A program made the position numbers and the translations under genes. A stretch of DNA of 64,000 nt, from the NCBI GenBank assembly GCA_026770025.1, contig JAMXDE010000012.1, positions 434,001 to 498,000 on the forward strand, read 5' to 3'. This stretch comes from Craspedostauros australis (Eukaryota > Bacillariophyta > Bacillariophyceae > Mastogloiales > Achnanthaceae). The notes below the pieces were generated by a model. The model searched no databases. It was given only the letters and a program-made list of their open reading frames with translations, and had not been told where the DNA came from. Shown one piece after another: positions 56,026-64,000 of this stretch (positions are counted from its first letter, which is position 1; each line of letters begins with the position of its first letter).

Positions 56026-56541
56026 GAGCTCGATTCCACGCTTGCGGGTCTGGGTCTTTGGGCCAAAGTCATCCCATCCGAAGTCGAATCCGTTGCGGAA
56101 GTCTCCTGGGAACTCGCCGTTGCCGGTGACGTCCTTCATGACGAAGAGCTCGAGGAGTCCGACGAAGAGGAAGATCTGTCCGAGTCCGGCCTGTGGGATG
56201 GCGTCTGGGCCGGAGATGGCGGCGAGGCCATCTGGGTAGGAGTCGAAGGAGTTGCCCTCGAGGTCGATGCTTCCTGGAAGGTGGATTCCGGCGCGGGTGA
56301 CGATCTGTCCGAGGAAGGCAAGCATGGAGATGCGTCCGTGCTTGAGCTCGACGTATCGGAGGCGGTTGAACTTGGCCTCGTCACCATCGGCGACAAGTCC
56401 GAGTGGATCGTAGAAGCCCAATGGGTCCTGGGCACCGAGCTCCTGCTCGAAGGCGTTGACGGCCGAAGAGCGGGAGACCTGGCTGGCTGGGGCGAAGGCA
56501 GCAGCCGAGGCGATGAGGGAGGCGAGGAGTGGAAGCTTCAT
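55675..56541 (-). CDS. fucoxanthin-chlorophyll a/c light-harvesting protein (Lhcf type), two exons
   Basis: Exon 1 is 55991-56541 and exon 2 is 55675-55735. The intron 55736-55990 has donor GTGAGT and acceptor AACAG; the phase is kept and the product has 203 residues. The antenna protein binds fucoxanthin and chlorophylls a and c in the thylakoid membrane. The presequence MKLPLLASLIASAAAFAPAS combines an ER signal with the ASAFAP-type motif, with Phe at the cleavage site. Helix 1 is RLRYVELKHGRISMLAFLGQ with the chlorophyll-binding Glu/Arg pair. Helix 2 is GQIFLFVGLLELFVMKDVTG. Helix 3 is KRGIELNNGRAAMMGILG, completed across the intron by LMMHEQ. The loop DFGWDDFGPKTQTRKRG is typical of Lhcf. 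It is divergent from the plastid GNAT gene. Confidence 0.96.
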
Positions 56542-57174
56542 GTTGACTGTATTTGCTGCTTGACGTTTGGATTTGTGACTGGTTGTGGGTACAGGTTGCT
56601 TGAGGCCGTTGTTGGGTTCGGATGTGTTTCGCCACAGCAACAGAGAGGCGACCAGAGCAGGTACGTGCGAGCACAACACCAACCCAAGGCAACAGCAACG
56701 ATTCCGACAACACAACAACGCTGGAAGCCAACCAAAAGGCAGGGGAGAACGAAAGATGTTCTGCCATTCTGGCCATGTTGCTCTTTGCATGCCACAGTGG
56801 CGATCTTTTGTTGAAGAAACTCAACTTCGTACGACGTCCAGACCGTATCTTCTGTCACTCGATTCCGTCGACGGACAGGGAATTCCATTCTGTCTTGTCG
56901 AACGAGAATGGGTTCCGGCACCAACATCGACGTCAACACAGACGTGACCATGGCAAAGATCTTTGGTCGCCATCGTCAACAAGCGTGCCGAGCCGCCGAT
57001 CCAGAAGAGAGCAGGCAACAGCAACAGCAACATCAAAAGCATCACCAGCTGCTGCTGCTGCTGCGAAATTGATACGGAGGGTTTGAAGAGCAGGACCGTT
57101 GTTGCAGACGGAGTCGACGACATACCCTCTTCTGGAGTGCTGACAGACACTTTGCTGCGAAGTTAGACAGAAGG
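56542..57174. promoter_or_regulatory. divergent promoter between FCP and plastid GNAT genes
   Basis: 633 bp separate the two starts, and both products have plastid presequences. A short CAG/CTG-rich stretch (about 57010-57065) lies in the leader of the GNAT gene. Light-responsive elements were not identifiable by eye. Confidence 0.45.
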
Positions 57175-58511
57175 ATGCGATCCGTTCCAACACTCGGAAG
57201 TTTGGTGGCGGCGGCCTGTGTGCTCGGCACTCGCGTGCACACCGCGTCGGCATTTGCCATCACACATCACGGCCGTGTCCATGTCCATGTCCATGTCCAT
57301 GGTGGGCCAACTCAGGGTGGCGTGACTGCCAGCACGGGTGCTGTTGCGAGAACCCACTCCACATCATTGTCGCCATCGTCATTGTCGTCCGCGGCGTCCG
57401 CAGAAGTCGAGACTGCCGTCGTGACGGGCGGTGAAGATGATCCTCGGGTGCTGGACGTTGCAGCGTTCCGCAATGGTTGCATCAACCCCGAGATGATAGT
57501 GGCGAGGGCCGAAGAGAAGAATGCTGCCGTGGACAAGTCCGAGGCTGCTCTCAACGGCATGAAGACTGGCGCTTTGTACATCGGCCCTGTCATTGCTGCG
57601 GGAACGTATCTTCAGAATAGCGATCCGATGATGGCAGCATCCAATTACGGTGAGTTGGACGGAACACAAAATGTTGTTGCACGACAGTGTGGCGATGCGA
57701 CGGTGTTGACAGATCGATGCATCTCTTTCACGCTGCGCACTTGGATGCATCAGACCTTTCCGATCGAAGATTGATGGACTGATGGACTGATTGAGTGATT
57801 GAGTGAAGCCTCCTTGTACGCGCCGCGACGTACAGCACCACAGTGCCTTCCAACACTCATCTCATTCCGCTTCCCTGCTCGCACAATGTGTGTAATACGC
57901 TCTGACGACACGCGTCATGGCTTTTCATCCATTCAACTGCTCTACGACGCGACGTGGAAATTGTATCCCAACGATATGTACTGGATGCGACGGAAACAGC
58001 TCTCTTTGGCTTCGGAGTTGGAGCCTTGCTGGCAGGCAACAGCTTGCTGGGAAAGAGCGTGCACATCCCGACCTTGCCAGAAGCAAAGAACCGCATCATC
58101 GTCGATTACTCCGAGGGATTGCTGCGGCAGCAGGATATCGGCGTGGTGGCGCTGTCGGAGGATGACCAATTCGAACCATGTGGCGGAGTGATGGGCGCCG
58201 TGGACATCCAGCTGCGCAACTCGCCCAACTCCCGCCCAGGCGTGCGACAGATCGCCAACTATCCATCGCACTTGCACATCAAGAATATGTCCGTCGAGGA
58301 AGGCCAGCGAGGCAAGGGTGTGGGAACGGCGCTGATGCAATGCATCGAGAAATACGCCAAGGAATCGACGGATGCCGAGATGCTCACCTTGGAAGTGCGT
58401 CAGGACAACCCCACGGCCGTAAGGCTTTACCTCAAATGTGGCTTCATGGAGCGAGAGAATCCCCAGAAGATGCGCGTTGGAAACATGTTCATGGTCAAAG
58501 AGCTTTCGTAA
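57175..58511 (+). CDS. plastid-targeted GNAT-family N-acetyltransferase, two exons
   Basis: Exon 1 is 57175-57649 and exon 2 is 58000-58511. Donor GTGAGT at 57650 and acceptor AACAG at 57999 keep the phase and give 328 residues. The N-terminus MRSVPTLGSLVAAACVLG plus TASAFAI is a signal peptide with an ASAFAP-like plastid site. A His-Val run from a CATGTC hexamer repeat follows. A hydrophobic segment is formed across the intron (NYALFGFGVGALLAG). The GNAT fold covers the last 180 residues: HLHIKNMSVEEGQRGKGVGT is motif A with the acetyl-CoA loop (R/Q-x-x-G-x-G/A), and LEVRQDNPTAVRLYLKCGF is motif B. It ends MFMVKELS. It resembles plastid GNAT acetyltransferases that act on protein N-termini or lysines; the substrate is not known. 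Confidence 0.87.
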
Positions 58512-59334
58512 ATCTACATACGAGTACGAGTACAGGCGCGCCGGGCGCTCCTCTGACGCTGCTCCCACTCCTCGTGGTTGTTCGACACTTGCACAAACCA
58601 CAGGCCTGCACATGGGGTAGCAAACTGCTCTGCACCAAAGCACAGCCAGAACAGTGGAGGGCGTGCATGAAGCAAAACAATACCATACACTTTCGCGGTA
58701 GACGCCGCATGCTGTACTCATACGGCGTTATTGACATGCCGTGTCATTCATAGTATGGGTGTGGAGCACCCTAAATCTCCTCAATGCTACTATTATTCTA
58801 TTGCGCTAGATGAGACCAAAATATGGTGTTGTATACTTGCTATGCAAGTATCTGTATGCATAATAGATCACTCTATGTGCAGTGCCCCCAGGAAGTACGT
58901 TTAGTATGCATGGTGACGATCATGCTCTGTCCTCTTCCTGCATACTCCACACGCACACGGCCGCTCGTTTCCAACATTCGTTGTTGCGCTCGTAGACTCG
59001 TGACGGAAGACAAGAGAATCATTTTGCGTCAACGTCTGGCCGTCTTCGGTATCGAAAGACGAGGGGACAACCAACGAACACATCAACAGAAACAACAAGG
59101 AAGAGAAGAACACGTGTCGACCAAAGCAATGGAAGAAACGAAAAGAACTCGAAACCGTTGAGCGTCACCACGACAGATCACAACAGATCGTGACACAAAA
59201 CAAATTGGCGGCAGACAAGCAAAAGCAAGAAGCAACCGCACCACCACTACGACTATTCAACGATTGGGTTCACTTTCTGAAAGAAGACAACGTTGGACCC
59301 ATCGTACTGTAATAGTATAACAGTCGACGCCAGG
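58512..59334. other. intergenic region upstream of the proline-rich gene
   Basis: Ends in a CA/GA-rich leader with many AACAA and AGAA motifs. No recognisable gene. Confidence 0.5.
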
Positions 59335-60270
59335 ATGGGACGCAAGAAGAGACAATCGCAGAACAACACCCGCGACAGCGAGGCAGCCAAGCGGGCAAGG
59401 ACCGAGACGGGGGAGTCCTTCCTGGTGAAGAAGTACCGACCTGACAAGCACTACACAGCCATGGACGCCTTCGTGAAGTACACCAAGTCGCACAGGATGC
59501 TGGACGCCACCTACGTGCGTTGGAAGCTGGGCGTGACGCCGGAGAAGCCCTTCGTGTTCTCCACACGGATAGGAGGAACGGATCTGGGATGGGGGCGTGG
59601 CAAGACGAGAGAGGCATCCATGGACGCAGCATGCCGTGCTGCCTTTGCCCTCGTCAGCGCGCACGGCTACAACAACTTCCCGCTCGACGACGACTGCCTC
59701 ATGCATCCGCCGCAGGACGCCCCGGCCCCTCCTCCACCACCGCCACCTCCGCCGCCAATGGCGTACCCGCATCACCACATGGGCATGGCACGCGGCCATC
59801 CTCCTCCTCTCCCTCCGGGTGTGCCGCCGCCAACTCCTGCCGGTGTTCCACCGTTGCCGACGGGAGCCCCGCCACCTCCGCCTCCGCTTCCGGCACAGGA
59901 TCTCATCCCGCAGCCGAAATTGCCTCAGGTGCAGGCGCCGCAACCAACGGCACTTTCGGCCTCGTCCGCCACGGCAGCATCTGCGCGCACGGAAGCAGCT
60001 GGAAGTGCTGTCGCTGTTCCAACCGTGACACCGATCGAACGCGCCGCGCCCGTATCCCTCTCCTTCACAACGGGGTCGACCAATGCTGCATCATCGGCAG
60101 CTACCGACAAGCCAACCACCGTTTCTGGTCAGCAGAAGAAGCTGAAAAACGGAATGATCCTGGTGTACGACGCCGAAAAGGATGCTGGAAATGAGCTCTC
60201 CATGGAGGAACGACGAGCAATGTTGCCACGATACATGAAGATGCTACGTCTTGCGAAGGCATCGGCGTAA
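59335..60270 (+). CDS. dsRBD-like, proline-rich protein
   Basis: 311 residues from ATG 59335; the frame opens at a TTG 14 codons earlier. The N-terminus is basic (GRKKRQSQ). The segment near residues 28-110, with KPFVFSTRIGGTDLGWGRGK then TREASMDAACRAAFALVSAH, has the beta-beta-beta-alpha order and the GxGxxKxxAxxxAA-type helix of double-stranded RNA-binding domains. Residues about 120-190 are a Pro-rich linker with runs of ten Pro. The C-terminus carries a compact conserved-looking motif (LKNGMILVYDAEKDAGNELS, then MEERRAMLPRYMKML). The dsRBD call is by pattern; the RNA partner is unknown. Single exon. Confidence 0.72.
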   Translation: MGRKKRQSQNNTRDSEAAKRARTETGESFLVKKYRPDKHYTAMDAFVKYTKSHRMLDATYVRWKLGVTPEKPFVFSTRIGGTDLGWGRGKTREASMDAACRAAFALVSAHGYNNFPLDDDCLMHPPQDAPAPPPPPPPPPPMAYPHHHMGMARGHPPPLPPGVPPPTPAGVPPLPTGAPPPPPPLPAQDLIPQPKLPQVQAPQPTALSASSATAASARTEAAGSAVAVPTVTPIERAAPVSLSFTTGSTNAASSAATDKPTTVSGQQKKLKNGMILVYDAEKDAGNELSMEERRAMLPRYMKMLRLAKASA

Positions 60271-61834
60271 TGCACTCAGCACCTGCAGTCGCATTTGCAA
60301 CCGCAATTGCATGAACGGTTGCACGTCATAGTTCAGTACCGTAGAAACAGGGGTAGCACGCGAGAATGAGAAGATGTAGAAAAGGAAGAGAGGGGAATAC
60401 GCACAAGAGAAATTCGGAAGATCGATTGGTCACACCATCGCAGACCCTATGTGAGTCAACGCAGAGCACGCTGCACGGACAAGCGGCTGAGGCACATAGT
60501 ATTCAAGACAGGCACAGGGCAGATGAGAGCAAATCGATCCTGTTCAACACAAGACACGGCAGTATCATACAGCACATCATGTGACATCACAGCACGACGC
60601 AACACAAGCGCACCGAAGCAGCAGGTATGTACTCGTAAACCGATCTGATGCACGACAAGTGCGCTAATACAGTAATCTTGAATGCTGAAGATATTCTCGC
60701 AACCCTGTACAACATCAAAAAGGCAAGGAACAGCAGCAGAAGCAACATCGCTTTCATGAGTTGTGCTTCTCCACGACCTGCAACACAAACAGCACTTGCC
60801 ACGTCTCTCTCCTGCCTGCTCGCGCTCTCCCAATGCTTGCAATGTGAAGTGCACGAACCTTGTCCAGTTTCATGTCAGAGCTTTGCGGAGTTCGTTGCTT
60901 CGGATGAAAGAGCCACGCTTCACCCCACTCGCACCATACGCACGTATGTAAGTAACGGAATATGTCGTGGCATTGCGTTCGCAGTTTTCAATGTGCGCAA
61001 CCTTGTGCGGCGCACCACCACGTATGACGACAACAATTGCATTGAGACTTCTGTTGGTATAGTCGTGGAGTCTCGCAAGAGACGACGCCATGCGTGACAA
61101 TACTCAGCAAAGTCAAAACGTGCCTTCCATCGCTCTCGGTTTTCAAGCAAAGGTACGATCTGTGTACCGCCTGGTATAGTTTTGCTTTCGAGAGGACGTC
61201 AGTATGCATGTATACTATCATGGTATAATTGTAACAGTAATCCTATGCCTTGTTCCAATTGCGAGCCCTCCACTCTGCGTTTTTGTGCAAAGTCGGCTTC
61301 AACCTTCAGCACCACCTTGCCTTGGAGGACATCGTTGGAGAAGATACGCGCTCAAGGAATGCTCAGAGTGTTCTGCTCTACTCTTGAGTATTCGAGCGTG
61401 TCTCGCTCGTGAATGTTGTCGCTTTTCTTGCATGCCGACGGAGTAACTTGCTGCGACATGACCATCGACTGATCGACCGACTTTTGGAGATGCTGTCAAA
61501 CGCAATGACAGACACACAGTCACGAACTTGTGCTCTGTTTCCCCCCTGAATTTGGTCGATCTTTATTAATTTTCGATGGCTGATGCGCTCGATTGGGATG
61601 GCATGCCAATCTTTCTTTCCACAATCGATGATGATCGACGCTTCTGCAATTGCACAAAATGATACATAGTGCATACGTGTCCAAGTTCAACACGGAACAT
61701 GAGCCCTGCGATCTTGTTCATCCATCAACTTCACATTCACATCCAGCCGGTTAGCCGGTCTGCAGGCTGAGCATCTCCAAACATAGTCTGTCGACCACGA
61801 CCCGCACCGCTCTGCCCACGGCATCAGCGCTCTT
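60271..61834. other. intergenic region, no gene recognised
   Basis: About 1.6 kb lying 3' of both neighbours (convergent). It contains small ORFs on both strands without domain signatures. No repeat, tRNA or strong composition feature seen. Confidence 0.5.
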
Positions 61835-62380
61835 CTATTGATAGTACCTATGTCATTGGTGAATCATCATCAGCACGATGATGGATGTCGGGTATGATGA
61901 TGATGACGATGATGATACAGGTATTGGAATGGACGAAAGTACAATGCGAAATACGTAAGAAAGGAAAGACAAGGTGATGCAATAGAATCGCATGGACAAT
62001 CCCGCGTGTGTGTTGTTTGTGGTGTGAGAAGACAAGGGGGGTTATTATCGCGTCATGAACCATAATATCCAAGAGCGTCATTATTTCATTTTCAGTTGCA
62101 GCAATCATCCCCAACATGCACACTTGCGCGAGTGCACGTATTCCGCTTGCATCGCACGAAAGAGCACTCACAGTTCCAAGCCCATGCCATCGTGGATCTC
62201 GTAATCGCCCAGCGTGATGTGATCCTTGTACACGGTGTACCATTTCTGGAGCTTCAGCTTCTCCGGTTGGGTCCCCAGCTGTGCTGCCGCCAGCTTCTTG
62301 AGGTCGCCGATGGTGTCGTCCTCGTTGCATTTCACCCGGACCTTCTTCCCCAGGCGATCATCCAGCACAACTTCCAACAT
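61835..62380 (-). CDS. UBL5: ubiquitin-like protein 5 (Hub1/UBL5), two exons with a 13-nt last exon
   Basis: Exon 1 is 62172-62380: [20 protein letters not shown], then [14 protein letters not shown], then a conserved [23 protein letters not shown]5 modifies spliceosome function by non-covalent binding, for example to Snu66. The exon reads through the donor GTGAGT into a stop after Leu-Glu-Leu. The family ends in Leu-Tyr-Tyr-Gln. The sequence GTACTATCAATAG at 61835-61847, preceded by ACATAG, restores exactly Tyr-Tyr-Gln-stop and a total of 73 residues, the family length. The intron 61848-62171 is 324 bp. No C-terminal di-Gly is present, as expected for this family. Confidence 0.95.
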
Positions 62381-63722
62381 TGTATAATATAATACGTGTG
62401 AATCAATAATATGATTGGAATGTACTATGCTGGCGTCGAGCAGTCGTATGGCACGGATTGTCAGAGTATAGTTGGTTTGGAAGAATGGAGTACTCTGAAG
62501 TGTTGTGGTGCTGTTGCTTCGTCTTTCTTGATGGGAACGATTCCTCCGCAACAGCGACACACACAGGAAGAGAAGCGGAAACGAGCGTGTTGTGGATTGT
62601 TCCACGGTCGCGAAATCTCGATCTCCTTGTTGTTGTTGTGGTTGGATGTGATTTGATCGATTGAATCCGAAGCCGATGTCGACCGATCCGAATCACTGCG
62701 GATATAGGGTTACGCTAAAATCACTTTCAATTTTTCAAACTGAATATCACTTGGAATTATCGGTTCGCGTATTTCGGAACTATTTGAAGTGATGGACGAA
62801 CATGGTCGCTTTGTTCTGGAACAGTCGCGCGAACGAGACAGAACATTGGCTACATTTGGTCCAACGAGTCCATGTCAGTCCGGAAGATGAACGAAGACTT
62901 GGTCGTGTGGGTTTGCGGGGTTGATTGACACGAAGGCGGACTTTAACGCGACAGCGGCGCACGATTCCTCGCTCAGCGCTGACCCGCGTTGTGGAAGGTG
63001 GAGGCAGACAGAGAGACAAAGACGCAGAGAGAAAGGCACCAAGAAGGACAGGAGGACACGCAGCGGCGACGAAACGAAACCCAAAAGACAAAGTCGACGG
63101 CGAGAAATTGGAGCGAGACAGAGAGGAACGGAGTGGCACCACTGCAAACAGAGAGCACTCACGAACACACCGACCGGACCAAGCAATCCGCATCCGCACT
63201 GCACAGTGTTGTGTACTGTCTTGTGTTGTGCGAGTCAGAGAGAACCAACACAGCAAAGCAAGAGGCAAGAGGCAACCCAACTGACGGAACGACAACAATC
63301 TCTGGTGAAAACGAACCTCATTCCACAAATCATCACCGGAACAGAGCTTTCTCCACCTCTCTGGTTGTCACGGGACCATCTGGAACAGAACACAAGAGAG
63401 GCACCAGGCGATCCCATCACTGATTTCGCTACTCGTGCACATACGGAAACAAGAGGCGAGCAAGCAACAACACTCCATAGCAGTATCATCTGAAAAGCCT
63501 CAAGTTAGCAGAAGCACCATCCAAACGAAGGAGGGAGGGGGAGAGCGTCTCACTTCGCCCATCAAACCGTCAACCAAACCGTCAACGAGATCTCTGAAGA
63601 GCAGAGTTGACTTCAATTGACCCCACTTCACTTGAGTTCTCCGTTCCGACCGATACCAACATTCGTATTCGTCGTCGCAGACAGATAGACAGCCAATCAC
63701 AGTGTCAAACAGCCAGTCAACC
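62381..63722. promoter_or_regulatory. divergent intergenic region between UBL5 and the last gene
   Basis: 1.3 kb between divergent starts. ORFs of 120-190 codons on both strands around 62900-63490 are Arg, Thr and Gln-rich with no domain and are not called. The part nearest the right-hand gene is CA-rich, like other leaders in this window. Confidence 0.45.
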
Positions 63723-64000
63723 ATGCCGAGAGCATCACGACGCCAATACGACCAAATCCCGTCGGTGGAGGGAGACGTCGCTGCGGATGGCGCTCCATCG
63801 CCATCGGTCCGCAATGATGGTTCACCGCAGCACGGAGAGCAAACTCCGCTGGAAACGTCTCCGCTCAACAGCGTGCGATCACTTGCCTCCGACGACGACC
63901 TCAGCGGCAAGCCGTTAAATGCAGGTGGAGGCGACGATGGCGATGAAGATGGCGACGACGATGATTGCATCGAAGTCAACGAATCCACCGCCATCAACAT
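63723..64000 (+). CDS. N-terminus of an acidic protein, 3' truncated by the window edge
   Basis: The ATG at 63723 opens a frame that stays open to the window end (93 codons). MPRASRRQYDQIPSVEGDVA is followed by Ser/Pro-rich sequence with spaced SP sites and then an acidic Gly/Asp block. No signal peptide or domain is visible. The coding call rests on the frame, the CA-rich leader and composition. Function unknown. Confidence 0.6.
   Translation, partial: MPRASRRQYDQIPSVEGDVAADGAPSPSVRNDGSPQHGEQTPLETSPLNSVRSLASDDDLSGKPLNAGGGDDGDEDGDDDDCIEVNESTAIN

Noticed and set aside
62921-63493. 190-codon Arg/Gln/Thr-rich ORF
   Set aside because: Overlapping ORFs on both strands of similar length, no domain, lies in a divergent promoter region.
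1-64000. tRNA and rRNA genes
   Set aside because: No stretch with both A and B box signals and a foldable cloverleaf was found by eye; GGTTCGA-like hits lie inside coding sequence. A tRNAscan run would settle this.

Overview
The window is nuclear DNA of a photosynthetic stramenopile, most likely a diatom; the species cannot be told. The main evidence is a fucoxanthin-chlorophyll a/c light-harvesting gene with an ER-signal plus ASAFAP-like plastid presequence, a second gene with the same kind of plastid presequence, Ty1/copia elements of the diatom (CoDi-like) type, a secreted protein with Pro-Ser-rich PSD/PSE repeats, and small GT-AG introns.

Layout. 1-6.6 kb: the 3' part of a NEMF/Rqc2 gene, convergent with a long coiled-coil protein gene. 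6.6-12.4 kb: mostly non-coding, with a decayed DDE transposase (7.6-8.7 kb) and a TGTT microsatellite. 12.4-16.1 kb: a secreted Cys-rich repeat gene with about 32 repeats, frameshifted and cut off at 16.1 kb. 16.1-36.8 kb: a nested transposon island. It holds an 11.8-kb copia element (A) with 528-bp LTRs and GTTGA target duplications, a solo LTR of the same family with ACATC duplications, an older copia fragment (B), three LTRs of another family (C), a small inverted-repeat element (D) inside one C LTR, and a second, inverted fragment of the 7.6-kb transposase. 36.8-39.9 kb: non-coding, with another copy of D.

39.9-64 kb is gene-rich: a secreted protein with two matching Cys-rich domains around a PS-rich linker; an RRM plus multi-zinc-knuckle RNA-binding protein; V-ATPase subunit H; a small RING protein; a DGAT2-type acyltransferase; ribosomal protein eL39; an Lhcf-type antenna protein divergent from a plastid GNAT acetyltransferase; a dsRBD-like proline-rich protein; UBL5/Hub1; and the start of an acidic protein. 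Several are split by introns; the joins for eL39, UBL5, V-ATPase H, FCP, GNAT and RING were worked out by reading splice sites against family ends or phase.

There is no operon logic. The retained genes are housekeeping (ribosome, ribosome quality control, V-ATPase, splicing modifier, lipid synthesis) or algal (antenna, plastid acetyltransferase, secreted or wall proteins). The most unusual content is the copia family: an about 850-residue reading-frame extension after RNase H, LTR ends TAATAG...CTATTA instead of TG...CA, and a primer site that matches the anticodon arm of tRNA-Asn.
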